Source: Leptospira meyeri
GTDB lineage: Bacteria > Spirochaetota > Leptospiria > Leptospirales > Leptospiraceae
Assembly (NCBI RefSeq): GCF_004368965.1
Contig: NZ_SORO01000002.1
Span: 186,001-250,000, forward strand
Length of the DNA: 64,000 bases
Direction: 5' to 3'
Part shown: positions 45,514 to 54,531 of the stretch, piece after piece
Layout of the letters: each line of letters opens with the position of its first letter
Position numbering within the stretch: position 1 is the stretch's first letter
The notes under the pieces: generated by a model
The model's database searches: none
Told to the model about the DNA's origin: nothing
Seen by the model: the letters and a program-made list of their open reading frames with translations, nothing else
Program-made: the position numbers and the translations under genes

Positions 45514-45903
45514 TCATTCGTGTAAGTGGTGGATGACCTGAATTAATTTTTCTTGGACTTCTTTGGCAATTTTTTCGAGTTCAGGATTTTGGACCAGTTT
45601 GGTCATGGTCATCGGGTCAAAGATAGAAACTTTGGTTTCGCCGCTTTTTTCTTCTGTGACCACTACGTTGCAGGGAAGTAATAAACCAATTTCATCAGCG
45701 GTTTGGAGGGCTTTGTGCGCAAAACTAGGGTTACATGCTCCAAGGATTGTGTAACGTTTGAAATCCACTCCGATTTTTTCTTTGAGGGTGTTTTTGACGT
45801 CGATGGTGGTAAGAACTCCGAAACCTTCTTTTTTTAAGGCTTCGGTTGTGTCAGTGATGGTATCTTCGAAACTTTTTTTTCTGTGAACAGTGAGTCCTAA
45901 CAT
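45514..45903 (-). CDS. DUF302-domain protein
   Basis: 129-residue protein of the DUF302 family (TbpB-like small fold), MLGLTVHRKKSFEDTITDTTEALKKEGFGVLTTIDVKNTL and FKRYTILGACNPSFAHKAL and LLLPCNVVV, both family signatures. DUF302 proteins are often next to sulfur- or thiol-stress genes. The longer frame upstream was rejected: ATG 45903 follows the ribosome site GGAGG by 4-5 nt. A CsoR/CstR-like operator (45921-45938) lies just upstream. There is no neighbouring sulfurtransferase or CsoR gene. Confidence 0.85.
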   Translation of the reverse strand: MLGLTVHRKKSFEDTITDTTEALKKEGFGVLTTIDVKNTLKEKIGVDFKRYTILGACNPSFAHKALQTADEIGLLLPCNVVVTEEKSGETKVSIFDPMTMTKLVQNPELEKIAKEVQEKLIQVIHHLHE

Positions 45904-45920
45904 AAATCCTCCGCTGGGTC

Positions 45921-45938
45921 TATACCCCATAGGGTATA
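45921..45938. promoter_or_regulatory. CsoR/CstR-type operator upstream of the DUF302 gene
   Basis: TATACCC-CATA-GGGTATA is a perfect dyad with 7-bp arms. Its form (ATACCCC..GGGTAT) resembles operators of the CsoR-family repressors, notably the persulfide-sensing CstR type. It lies 17 bp upstream of the DUF302 ATG, overlapping the likely -10/start region, so binding would repress transcription. The regulator itself is not in the window. Confidence 0.65.
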
Positions 45939-45986
45939 TTGAATCTGGGAACTTGCAAGAGAATTTTATTTAGGACAGAAAAAAGA

Positions 45987-46478
45987 TCATTCTTTTTTGG
46001 GAAGTTTTTGCATTTCTTCCACACTTGGAAGTTGTTTTGACATATGGCGAATTTCCCCAGAGGAATTCAGAAGAAAATATTGCGGGAGAGGTTCAGTCTT
46101 TAAAGAAGCAAATCGATCATCCAAAATCAATGATTGGAATTCTTGTTCTCTTGGGGTATAGTTTAGGAGAACATAGGTACCAAGATCCGGTTTCCCTTCA
46201 CCACATTCTAAACCTTGTAGCATTTCACATCGGGATTTGGTGACAGCAAGTAGGACGAGTTTCCCTTCACGTGATGCTTGACCAAAAGCAAAGGATTTAT
46301 TATGACCCCAGTGGATTTCTTCGCTGGCCATTTCGTTGATTTTGATATATCCATATACTAGCAACAAAATGAAAAGGGGCATGGATAAAAAACCAAGCAG
46401 GTAAAAAACACGTGAATATTTCTGCATACAAGGCAATAGAACCGAAACACCCAGTTCTCGCCAAGTTGAATTTTTCAT
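45987..46478 (-). CDS. Membrane-anchored thioredoxin-like-fold protein (tentative)
   Basis: 163-residue protein with one membrane helix (about 22-45, VFYLLGFLSMPLFILLLVYGY) and a periplasmic part beginning REGKLVLLAVTKSRC. The pattern of strand plus Cys (KSRCEMLQGLEC) and the later FLLNSSGEIRHM recalls thioredoxin-like folds (strand-Cys region and beta-hairpin), but no CxxC motif is present, so redox activity is doubtful. No strong ribosome site is visible; an alternative start lies at residue 18 (MQKYSRV). It sits between the DUF302 gene and divergent speE. Family not certain. Confidence 0.5.
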   Translation of the reverse strand: MKNSTWRELGVSVLLPCMQKYSRVFYLLGFLSMPLFILLLVYGYIKINEMASEEIHWGHNKSFAFGQASREGKLVLLAVTKSRCEMLQGLECGEGKPDLGTYVLLNYTPREQEFQSLILDDRFASLKTEPLPQYFLLNSSGEIRHMSKQLPSVEEMQKLPKKE

Positions 46479-46568
46479 TGTTTATAAACAAAGAAAGTTT
46501 AAAAAAAACTACACCTCTTTATTCCCATAACAAATCTGGTTTAAAGAGAGAAACCTTAGGAGAAATTA

Positions 46569-47414
46569 ATGGAGATTTGGTATACTGAAAAATTGGAATT
46601 AGAAAAAGGGCGTGCGGTCAGTTACCGGGTAACAAAAACAATCGAAAGCCTACAATCTCCGTTCCAAAAAATAGATATTTTCGAAACACAATCCTTCGGC
46701 CGAATGTTTACACTTGATGGCGTAACAATGGTTACTAACAAAGATGAACATTCTTATCATGAAATGATTGCCCATATCCCAATGATGAGTCATCCCAATC
46801 CAGAATCAGTTCTTGTGATTGGTGGGGGAGACGGGGGAACTGTCCGCGAAGTTTTAAAACATCCATCTGTCAAAGAAGTTGTGTTATGCGAAATTGACAA
46901 AGCAGTTGTGGATATTAGTTATAAATATTTTCCTGAATGTGCAGATGCAATGAAAGATCCAAAGGTCATCCATCATTATGATGACGGTGCTAAATTTGCG
47001 CGAGACAACAAAGGTCGTTTTGATGTGATCCTCGTGGATTCAAGTGATCCTGTGGGTCCTGCAGAAGTTTTATTCAAAGAACCATTTTTTCGTGATATGG
47101 CAAGTGCCTTAAAACCAACAGGAATCATTGCGACACAAGCGGAATCTTTTTGGTATCATGGGGATGTGATTTCGTCACTCTTTGATTTTATTCCCAAAAT
47201 TTTTCCAGAGTATGGTTATTACTACACAACCATTCCTACTTATCCTTCTGGGATCATCGGGTTTACTTTTTTATCGAATGCGATTGATCCGTATTCGGTA
47301 ACACCAGATCCGAAACGTGTTCCCAAAGGACTCAAATACTATAGTCCAGAAATTCACAAAGCCGCTTTTGTTCTTCCTGAATTTGCAAAAGCCTACATCA
47401 AACGGAAAGGTTAA
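46569..47414 (+). CDS. speE: Spermidine synthase
   Basis: Aminopropyltransferase converting putrescine and decarboxylated SAM to spermidine. The 281-residue protein has the SAM-binding loop LVIGGGDGGTVREV (about 85-98), catalytic Asp region VDSSDPVGPAE (about 157-167) and the conserved start domain IWYTEKLELEKGRAV. A good Shine-Dalgarno (TAGGAGAAA) precedes the ATG. It is the first gene of an eight-gene operon reaching 54433; no speD is in the window. Confidence 0.95.
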   Translation: MEIWYTEKLELEKGRAVSYRVTKTIESLQSPFQKIDIFETQSFGRMFTLDGVTMVTNKDEHSYHEMIAHIPMMSHPNPESVLVIGGGDGGTVREVLKHPSVKEVVLCEIDKAVVDISYKYFPECADAMKDPKVIHHYDDGAKFARDNKGRFDVILVDSSDPVGPAEVLFKEPFFRDMASALKPTGIIATQAESFWYHGDVISSLFDFIPKIFPEYGYYYTTIPTYPSGIIGFTFLSNAIDPYSVTPDPKRVPKGLKYYSPEIHKAAFVLPEFAKAYIKRKG

Positions 47415-47420
47415 AACTTT

Positions 47421-48677
47421 GTGAAAAAGGTTTCCTCTTTCTTTTTCCTATCTTTTGTTTTTTATTTTCTTGGGCCTTATGTTCTTTGGGCCCAGGAAAC
47501 AAAAGCAACGAAATTGGAATTAGAAGCGGAATCTTATGAAGAACGTGGTTACCCAAAAAAAGCCGATGAACTTCGTTCCAAGGTAAAACGGCTTCGTTCT
47601 GAACAGTTTCAAAGTCGTGACAAACAGCCGAATGAATATCCAGCTACTTCTTCTGCACCTGCAACAAACAAGGGTTCTCTGGAATTCCATCAAGGGACAT
47701 GGGAAATTGGATTTCGTGCTTTAGGGCAAGTTGGGGATTTTTCTTCGGGAAGAGAATGGGCCTTGGATGATGGTCGTATTGCTTTCCAAGCGGGAACTCC
47801 ATATTACCCTCGTTCTTCTATTGGCTATCAAAATATCCGAACTCTTCCCTATCAGTATGATTTGGAAAAAAACCAGGCTTCCGGTTCTTTTTCACCACGA
47901 GTGGCTTACAAACACAACTCGGCAAAATGGGGATTGGAATATATCTATTTCCAATTTCAAACAACAAACGATTTTATTTCATTAGGTTATTTAGGTGGAA
48001 ACCAATCGGCTTTCCATTCGGATCGGTTGTATAACGCAGAACATAAGTTAGTTCTGAAAATTTATGAAGATTTATCCAAAAATATAGGATATAGTTGGGA
48101 TTTTGGATTAAGAGCTGGCTCCTTTCATACAAATTCTGTTTTTAACTCGCAAACTTTAGGACAAACAGGAGTCATGCGAGATTCAATGCGTTATCTTGCA
48201 CCGAGTACGGGATTTCGATTTTATCATAAACTTGGTGAAGGTTTTTCTTATGAATTGGGAGGAGAATTGTTTTTTACTCCTCTGGGGAAACTCCAATACC
48301 GAAGAGACATCCTAACCCAGATGGGTGGTATACCACGTTTTGCGGAAGGCGCCACGACCAGAGAAGAAGCTTATTCTTTGTTTTCGGAGAAACCATTACA
48401 AACCACAATCACTGGACTTGATCTCTTAGCGCAGGCCAACTGGCAACCATTAGACCATCATAAATTTCATATGGGATTTCAAATCATCCAATACATTTGG
48501 AGAACAAACGAATCTTATGCACCTGGGATTCGTGCTTTGAACGAAGAGTCCTTTGTATCGGGAGTTCGTGATTATTATTTGAGTTCTGCCTTTTATGAAG
48601 CGGATGGTCGGGACAAACGTCCTTCCAGAAGTTACTTGATTTCGAATTTTTACTTTGGGTACACTTATGTTTTTTAA
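47421..48677 (+). CDS. Exported beta-rich protein, probable outer-membrane protein
   Basis: 418-residue protein with signal peptide (FLSFVFYFLGPYVLWAQ), a short helical region of charged residues (about 23-55, AESYEERGYPKKADELRSKVKRL) and then a long beta-rich domain (about 70-418) rich in Gly, Tyr and aromatic residues, ending FYFGYTYVF with the terminal Phe expected for a barrel. Start is GTG at 47421, 6 nt after the speE stop. No family recognised; the reading is a barrel-forming envelope protein. Confidence 0.65.
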   Translation: MKKVSSFFFLSFVFYFLGPYVLWAQETKATKLELEAESYEERGYPKKADELRSKVKRLRSEQFQSRDKQPNEYPATSSAPATNKGSLEFHQGTWEIGFRALGQVGDFSSGREWALDDGRIAFQAGTPYYPRSSIGYQNIRTLPYQYDLEKNQASGSFSPRVAYKHNSAKWGLEYIYFQFQTTNDFISLGYLGGNQSAFHSDRLYNAEHKLVLKIYEDLSKNIGYSWDFGLRAGSFHTNSVFNSQTLGQTGVMRDSMRYLAPSTGFRFYHKLGEGFSYELGGELFFTPLGKLQYRRDILTQMGGIPRFAEGATTREEAYSLFSEKPLQTTITGLDLLAQANWQPLDHHKFHMGFQIIQYIWRTNESYAPGIRALNEESFVSGVRDYYLSSAFYEADGRDKRPSRSYLISNFYFGYTYVF

Positions 48678-49386
48678 GTTGAGGTTCCATTTTTTCTTTT
48701 TTTGTATAGTTTCTTTATTCGGATTTGGATGTGGGATTTCTCTTCGAGTGTACAGACCTTTCCCTCAGGAAATTGCTTTTGACTATGTCAAAAAAATGGA
48801 TCATATCGAAATCTTTGTGAAAGATGAGAATCGAATGAAGATGGGTGTTTACGATGGGTATTTTACAAATCCCGACGGGCTTACCAATGAATATGGCCCA
48901 CTCTCTTATTTAATTCGAAAGGAACTTTCTATCAGAGGAAACCGTTTCCCTTTGTTACTCGATCGGGGTGGAAAGATTTTTATTGATGAATACCAACTTG
49001 TTTCTTTGGATAGATGTTCCAAAAACTTAAGTTTTGTAAGGATGAAAGCTCGGATCCAAATTCTCGGAACAGCGGAAGAAACATTTTCTTACTATGATGA
49101 AATTGATTCACGTGTGACCAATTGTTATTTAACAGGAAGTCTATTAACAGTGGTTCCATTGTTGTGGTATGTTCCTTACAATGGGTTTCGAGGAAATCGA
49201 GAAGACCAACTAAATCAACTGGGCAGAAATTCATTGTCCGAATTTTTTGCGAAATTGGAGATTGTGTCGGGGTTTAACCAAAATTCTCCAGTTGACATTG
49301 AACCAATACCACTAAAACCCAAAGCCACTCCCACCAAACAAGAACCAGTGGATCCGAAACTTAAGGAAATTCTTGATAGTCTATGA
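48667..49386 (+). CDS. Putative lipoprotein of unknown function
   Basis: 239-residue protein; lipobox in LFGFGC (Cys at about 22). The frame can extend four codons to a TTG at 48655, but the ATG at 48667 already gives a signal peptide and overlaps the preceding gene by 11 nt; I use the ATG. The body shows mixed alpha/beta content, with a Pro/Lys/Thr C-terminal tail (about 215-239, PIPLKPKATPTKQ). No family recognised. The stop overlaps the next start by 4 nt. Confidence 0.65.
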   Translation: MFFKLRFHFFFFCIVSLFGFGCGISLRVYRPFPQEIAFDYVKKMDHIEIFVKDENRMKMGVYDGYFTNPDGLTNEYGPLSYLIRKELSIRGNRFPLLLDRGGKIFIDEYQLVSLDRCSKNLSFVRMKARIQILGTAEETFSYYDEIDSRVTNCYLTGSLLTVVPLLWYVPYNGFRGNREDQLNQLGRNSLSEFFAKLEIVSGFNQNSPVDIEPIPLKPKATPTKQEPVDPKLKEILDSL

Positions 49387-50252
49387 GAATTCGTGTTTTG
49401 ATCATTCTTCTGTGGTTGGGTTTTACCTTTTTTAACTGTTATTCTTTAGAAAAACAATACAACTATGGGAACCCATATTTACCAAGCCCTGAATTTACAG
49501 AAGATGAACCACAATTTGAAGAAGGGGAACCAATTTGGATTTTGGACCAAACCGGAAATTGGATTTTTTCTCTTCCTTCCAAACTTGTACTTTGGAATCT
49601 GAAAGCGGACAACCACCATATATCCAAAGAAACCAAAGAATATTTGATCCGTTATATCAAGGAAAACAATTTACGAGATGTCAAAGTTCGTTTCAACCAA
49701 TATGCACCACTTTCAGAATGGAAACGGCTTCCCAAAAACAAAAATATAAACCCCTTGGTTCGTTATTTTTTTGGATCCATTTCTTTATTGGCTTATACTT
49801 TTTTGCCTGGTCGTTTGTTTGCAGGAACCATTGGGGGAGATCATTATAATTCGTTTACGAACACAATTAACGTTTATTCGGATCTACCTCCTGTTGTCAT
49901 TCATGAGGGCGGCCATGCAAAAGATTTTGCGCAAAGGGAAAAAAGAACTCTTTATGCAGCCGTTTATGCCATCCCCGTGATTGGAGCTTTGTATCATGAG
50001 GCACGTGCCTCCGATGATGCGCTAAATTATTTTGCAGAAAAAAATGACAAAGAACAGTTAGACTCCTCTTATGAATTGCTCACCCCGGCCTATGCAACAT
50101 ATGTGGGAGGAGCCATTGGGGATGTGGTAGCCAATCCCATCACGGCAGTGGCAGTCATCCCTGGTCATATTTATGGTCGTTATAAAAAACGAGACATTGA
50201 CAAAGAGTTAGAAAAACGAAAACAAAAGATCCAAATTAAGGAACCCAAGTGA
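49383..50252 (+). CDS. HExxH-containing lipoprotein, putative zinc metalloprotease
   Basis: 289-residue lipoprotein with a signal peptide and lipobox FFNC (Cys19). A zinc motif H174EGGH178 (in PPVVIHEGGHAKDF) and an acidic helix 28 residues later (YHEARASDD, E206 likely third ligand) fit a gluzincin-type metalloprotease. Membrane-like stretches lie around 128-150 and 190-205. Family unnamed. Start ATG overlaps the previous stop, and its stop overlaps pyrF (GTGA). Proteolysis is inferred from the motif only. Confidence 0.75.
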   Translation: MRIRVLIILLWLGFTFFNCYSLEKQYNYGNPYLPSPEFTEDEPQFEEGEPIWILDQTGNWIFSLPSKLVLWNLKADNHHISKETKEYLIRYIKENNLRDVKVRFNQYAPLSEWKRLPKNKNINPLVRYFFGSISLLAYTFLPGRLFAGTIGGDHYNSFTNTINVYSDLPPVVIHEGGHAKDFAQREKRTLYAAVYAIPVIGALYHEARASDDALNYFAEKNDKEQLDSSYELLTPAYATYVGGAIGDVVANPITAVAVIPGHIYGRYKKRDIDKELEKRKQKIQIKEPK

Positions 50253-51076
50253 GCCCAAGTTCTAATTTCATTCAAAAATTCAATTTCCGTCGGGATGCTT
50301 TGCAATCTCTTCTCTGCATTGGTCTCGATCCCGAATTGGAAAAGTTACCCAAAGTTAGTTTGGATTCAAAAGCACCACTTGTCCATTTTACTGAAACCAT
50401 CATCCGTTATACACATTCTTATGCAGCAGCTTGGAAACCCAATGTCGCTTTTTTTGAAAGGTTAGGAGCCGAAGGGTATTTTGCATTAGAACATATGGTG
50501 CGCGTGATGAAGGATGTATCTCCTGAAGTCCCCATTGTGATGGATGCCAAACGAGGTGACCTTGCCAATACATCCAAAGAGTATGCTAAGTATTTTTTTA
50601 AAACATTGGGAGTGGATGCCCTTACTGTTAATCCATACATGGGTCGAGATAGTCTCGTTCCTTATTTAGATTTGGGTGGTTATATTTTTGTTCTCGGACT
50701 CACATCCAACCCTAGTTCACAAGACTTCCAAAAACAAAAACTTTTGGGTAAGGATCTCTACTTATATGAAGAAGTGAGTGATCAAATGGCAAGGCTTGCA
50801 GGGGAATATCCTGACCAAGTAGGACTTGTTGTGGGGGGAACCCATCCTTCTGAGATCCAATCATTACGAATTCGTCATCCCGAATTATATTTTCTCATCC
50901 CGGGATTTGGAGCACAAGGAGGGGATTTAAAATCCATTGTGAAAGCATCGGGGAATCGTTCTCTCATCAATTCATCAAGAGGGATCACTCTCAGTTCCTT
51001 AGAGGAAAATTACGGACAAGTTGCACAAAAGAAAGCGGAGGAAGTGCATAAAGAAATGAACCAACTCTTTCTCTAA
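50249..51076 (+). CDS. pyrF: Orotidine 5'-phosphate decarboxylase
   Basis: Last step of UMP synthesis. 275 residues match the longer subfamily-2 OMPDC. The catalytic motif MDAKRGDLANTSKEYAK has the Asp-Lys-Asp pattern (about 98-115), substrate segments LCIGLDPE and VGGTHPSEIQ, and the phosphate-gripper loop PGFGAQGGD. Start is GTG overlapping the preceding stop by 4 nt (GTGA). Its place in an envelope gene operon is probably only cotranscription. Confidence 0.95.
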   Translation: MSPSSNFIQKFNFRRDALQSLLCIGLDPELEKLPKVSLDSKAPLVHFTETIIRYTHSYAAAWKPNVAFFERLGAEGYFALEHMVRVMKDVSPEVPIVMDAKRGDLANTSKEYAKYFFKTLGVDALTVNPYMGRDSLVPYLDLGGYIFVLGLTSNPSSQDFQKQKLLGKDLYLYEEVSDQMARLAGEYPDQVGLVVGGTHPSEIQSLRIRHPELYFLIPGFGAQGGDLKSIVKASGNRSLINSSRGITLSSLEENYGQVAQKKAEEVHKEMNQLFL

Positions 51077-51103
51077 TGGTCTAATGACCAAAAAGGGAAA
51101 CTA

Positions 51104-52375
51104 GTGAAAGAAACTTTAGCAATTGTTGGAACAGGGATCGCAGGTCTTGGCTCCGCTTATTTTTTAAAAAATGATTTTGATTTAACTATTTTTGACAGTG
51201 CCGATTATATCGGAGGTCATACGAATACGGTGATGGTAGAAGAAGATGGGAAAAACATTCCCATTGATACAGGATTTATTGTCTTCAATCATGTGACTTA
51301 TCCTAATCTTCTTAGACTTTTCCAAACATTAAATGTTCCCACTAAAAAATCAGATATGTCATTTAGTGTCCAACATGATCCCACCAAATTAGAGTTTTGT
51401 GGCTCAGGTCTCTCGGGGTTATTTGCTCAGAAAAAAAATCTATTTCGACCTCGGTATCTGAAAATGTTACTGGAGATCGACAGGTTCAATCAGTCGGCTC
51501 CAAAAATTTTAGACGATCCTAAATACGATACTTGGAATTTGGGACGCTATATGGAAACATTTGGATATGGAAAAGACATTTTAAACTTCTATTTAATCCC
51601 GATGAGTTCTGCGGTTTGGTCGACCCCTCCTGATTTGATGTTAGAATTTCCAGCCAAATCACTCATTCGTTTTTTTTATAACCATGGATTTTTAGGACTC
51701 AATACCCAGCACCAGTGGTACACAGTGGATGGCGGGTCTCATGAGTATATCAAACGAATCATCCCTCCGATCAAAGACAAGTTTCGTTTGAATCATCCCG
51801 TCAAACAAGTGAACCGAACAGGTGATGGGAAGGTAGAACTTGTGTTTGGAGAAGGTAAAAAAGAAATTTTTGATAAGGTATTACTTGCCACTCATGGCCA
51901 TATTTCTGCGAAACTTTTAGGAAATCCTACAAAATTGGAGAGTGAACTCCTACCTCTTTATCAATACCAACACAATACAGCCACCTTACATACGGATGCG
52001 AGTGATATGCCAAAAGTCTCTTCTTGTTGGTCGAGTTGGAATTATAAAATTGTCGAAGATGGAATGGGAAAACAAAACCCATATACAATCTATTGGATGA
52101 ATCGTTTGCAAAATGTTTCCAAAAAACAAAATTATTTTGTGACCATCAATGATCCTGGTCGTGTAGCGAAGGATAAAATCATCAAAAAAATCGATTATGA
52201 ACACCCTCTTTTTTCTGTGGAAGCCTCCCTTGGCCAAAGCCGATTGTTTGAGTTAAACCAAAATGGACCTATCTATTATGCGGGTGCTTACTTTCGGTAT
52301 GGATTTCATGAAGATGGATTTTTATCAGCAGTGAATGTTTCGGGGAACATACTAAAAAGGGACCCATGGACTTAA
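51104..52375 (+). CDS. NAD(P)/FAD-dependent oxidoreductase (amine-oxidase-like, COG2907 type)
   Basis: 423-residue flavoprotein. The dinucleotide fold is clear (IVGTGIAGLGSAYFL, residues 7-21, then E/D end of strand), followed by GGHTNTV, typical of this group. The other FAD contact (YYAGAYFRYGFHEDG) is at the C-terminus. GTG start with AAAGGGA upstream. Neighbours DUF1365 and a CFA-synthase-like methyltransferase form a trio found in several bacteria; in Rhodobacter-type loci comparable genes modify fatty acids (furan fatty acid pathway). The role here is inferred from context. Confidence 0.88.
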   Translation: MKETLAIVGTGIAGLGSAYFLKNDFDLTIFDSADYIGGHTNTVMVEEDGKNIPIDTGFIVFNHVTYPNLLRLFQTLNVPTKKSDMSFSVQHDPTKLEFCGSGLSGLFAQKKNLFRPRYLKMLLEIDRFNQSAPKILDDPKYDTWNLGRYMETFGYGKDILNFYLIPMSSAVWSTPPDLMLEFPAKSLIRFFYNHGFLGLNTQHQWYTVDGGSHEYIKRIIPPIKDKFRLNHPVKQVNRTGDGKVELVFGEGKKEIFDKVLLATHGHISAKLLGNPTKLESELLPLYQYQHNTATLHTDASDMPKVSSCWSSWNYKIVEDGMGKQNPYTIYWMNRLQNVSKKQNYFVTINDPGRVAKDKIIKKIDYEHPLFSVEASLGQSRLFELNQNGPIYYAGAYFRYGFHEDGFLSAVNVSGNILKRDPWT

Positions 52376-53184
52376 ACTCTTGTATGTATGAAGCGGACGT
52401 GTTCCACGCTCGGACCGCTCCGAAACCAAATAAATTCCAATACCGAATTTTTAATTTTTATTTGGATCTCTCGGAAATAGACCAATTGTCCCACAAGAGT
52501 TTTTGGTTTTCCAGAAACCGTTTTAACTTATTTTCCTTTTATGATAAAGACCATATCCAATTTGAAAAAGGAACAATTTATGAAAACGTTAAGTCTTTTT
52601 TAGAGGCTTCGGGTGTTCTGAACATTGGAAAGATATTTCTTCTTACCAATCTTCGGGTCTTAGGATATGTTTTTAATCCTGTAAGTTTTTACTTTTGTTT
52701 TGATACGAATGGGAAGCCACTGGTATCCATTGCAGAAGTAGGGAATACCTTTGGGGAAATCAAACCTTACGTTGGTTATTTTAAACAAGCCAAGGGAACC
52801 ATTGCTGATCCCGATGTTTATATCCGGGAACCAAAGAATTTTTATGTCTCACCTTTTATTAGTTTGGATTCCGATTTTGAGTTTCGATTGAACTTACCCA
52901 ATGATCAACTGCAGATTGGTGTCGACTCTTTCGAAAATGGGAAACGAATTTTAACCACATCCTTTCTTGGAAAAAAAATTCCATTTCAATCAAAATACTT
53001 ATTAAAACTTTTTACCCAATTTCCATTTATCACCGTCAAAATAATAACATTGATTCATTGGCAAGCGTTCAAACTTTGGATCAAAAAAATTCCGTACATT
53101 CAGAAACACCAAAACTTAGAGAAACAAACAGGAGTTCCCCTTGGAAAAATCACAGAACCAGTCCCTCTTACAAGACACGATTGA
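52366..53184 (+). CDS. DUF1365 protein
   Basis: 272-residue protein of the DUF1365 family, with MYEADVFHARTAPKPNKFQYRIF and NLRVLGYVFNPVSFYFCFD signatures. It is always found with the FAD oxidoreductase and CFA-synthase-like gene, so a shared lipid-modifying pathway is likely. Its ATG is 10 nt inside the end of the previous gene, and its 3' end overlaps the next start by 44 nt. Biochemical function not known. Confidence 0.85.
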   Translation: MDLNSCMYEADVFHARTAPKPNKFQYRIFNFYLDLSEIDQLSHKSFWFSRNRFNLFSFYDKDHIQFEKGTIYENVKSFLEASGVLNIGKIFLLTNLRVLGYVFNPVSFYFCFDTNGKPLVSIAEVGNTFGEIKPYVGYFKQAKGTIADPDVYIREPKNFYVSPFISLDSDFEFRLNLPNDQLQIGVDSFENGKRILTTSFLGKKIPFQSKYLLKLFTQFPFITVKIITLIHWQAFKLWIKKIPYIQKHQNLEKQTGVPLGKITEPVPLTRHD

Positions 53185-54433
53185 TTCAAAACTTTTTACC
53201 GAATTAAAGAACAAGTCTACTTTAGAACAATTCCCCATTTATAGGAAGATATTTTTGAAAGCTATGAGTTCCATGAAACGAGGATCCCTTCGTATGATCT
53301 TCCCAAATGGAGAACAAGTTACCATTGGAGATGTAAATTCTTCTTTTGAGCCAAAATTTCATTCGGCACTCATCCATGTAAAAAATCCTGTTTTCTTCAA
53401 GAAATCAGTGTTATATGGTGATATTGGGTTTTCAGAATCCTATTTAACAGGTGATTGGGAAACCGATTCCATTGAAAATGTAATTTCTTGGTTTATTTTG
53501 AATGTGGATGATAGTCCCAATCTTTCCGGAGCCAAAAAGAAACTTTTTCATTTGGATTTATTCAATTTAGGCAATAAATTCTTACATTTTTTAAGAAAAA
53601 ACACCCTAACAGGTAGTAAAAAAAATATCGTAGAACATTATGATTTAGGGAACAAATTTTACAAATTGTTTCTTGATCCTTCAATGACCTATAGTTCTGC
53701 CTATTTTGAATCTCTGGAAGATAGTTTAGAAGAAGCCCAAACAAGGAAAGTGGATAAACTTTGTCAAAAGTTAAAACTTAATCCTGGAGATCATCTTTTG
53801 GAGATTGGTAGTGGTTGGGGATTTTTATCCATTCATGCAGCAAAATACTATGGATGTCGTGTGACAACCGTTACTCTGTCCGAAGAACAATATGTTTATG
53901 CCAAAGAAAGAATTCAAAAAGAAGGATTATCTGACAAAATCGAAATTCGTATCCAGGACTATCGAAAGATCGAGGGACAATACACTAAAATTGTATCTGT
54001 AGAAATGTTAGAAGCAGTCGGGGATGCATATTACGAAACATTCTTTCAAAAGTGTCAAGACCTTTTGACAAGAGACGGAATTATGGCCCTCCAAGTCATC
54101 ACTTGTCCTGATTCTCGGTTTACCTCATTCAAAAATGGAATCGATTTCATTCAGAAACATATTTTTCCCGGTTCACTATTGCCATCGATTGGTCGTACGG
54201 GAGATATGTATTTATTTCACTTGGAAGATATGGGACTAAGTTATGCGAAGACGTTAAGGCTTTGGTTAAAGGCATTTGAAGAGAACCTGACAGAGGTAAG
54301 AATCCAAGGGTATAGCGAAACTTTTATTAGAAAATGGAGATACTATTTGGCTTATTGTGCTGCGGCTTTTCAGATGCGAAACATCAGTGTGATTCAATCG
54401 GTTTATGTAAGGCCAAACAATCTAAATCTCTAA
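53141..54433 (+). CDS. cfa: Cyclopropane-fatty-acyl-phospholipid synthase-like methyltransferase
   Basis: 430-residue SAM-dependent methyltransferase of the CFA synthase family. SAM-binding site LLEIGSGWGFLSIHAA (about 215-230), then the Cys/His/Glu active-site region FQKCQDLLTRDG and SYAKTLRLWLKAFEENL. The start is TTG at 53141, chosen because AGGAG stands 6 nt upstream. It lies inside the 3' end of the DUF1365 gene. It methylates unsaturated fatty acyl chains in membrane lipids; whether it produces cyclopropane or methyl-branched/furan precursors is open. Confidence 0.9.
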   Translation: MEKSQNQSLLQDTIDSKLFTELKNKSTLEQFPIYRKIFLKAMSSMKRGSLRMIFPNGEQVTIGDVNSSFEPKFHSALIHVKNPVFFKKSVLYGDIGFSESYLTGDWETDSIENVISWFILNVDDSPNLSGAKKKLFHLDLFNLGNKFLHFLRKNTLTGSKKNIVEHYDLGNKFYKLFLDPSMTYSSAYFESLEDSLEEAQTRKVDKLCQKLKLNPGDHLLEIGSGWGFLSIHAAKYYGCRVTTVTLSEEQYVYAKERIQKEGLSDKIEIRIQDYRKIEGQYTKIVSVEMLEAVGDAYYETFFQKCQDLLTRDGIMALQVITCPDSRFTSFKNGIDFIQKHIFPGSLLPSIGRTGDMYLFHLEDMGLSYAKTLRLWLKAFEENLTEVRIQGYSETFIRKWRYYLAYCAAAFQMRNISVIQSVYVRPNNLNL

Positions 54434-54449
54434 ATTCGTACTAAACCTG

Positions 54450-54477
54450 ACTACCGGTAGGGGAACCTATCGGTAGT
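54450..54477 (+). terminator. Stem-loop after the cfa-like gene (GGAA loop)
   Basis: ACTACCGGTAGG and CCTATCGGTAGT form a 12-bp stem (one G-U) closed by a GGAA tetraloop. It is 16 nt after the stop of the last gene of the operon. No T-run follows, so termination is only probable; RNA-stabilising or an operator reading are alternatives. Confidence 0.5.
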
Positions 54478-54531
54478 ACCATCCCAAAAAACATCTTGCC
54501 AAAGAAAACCTGTCTCTTTACTACTCTGTGT

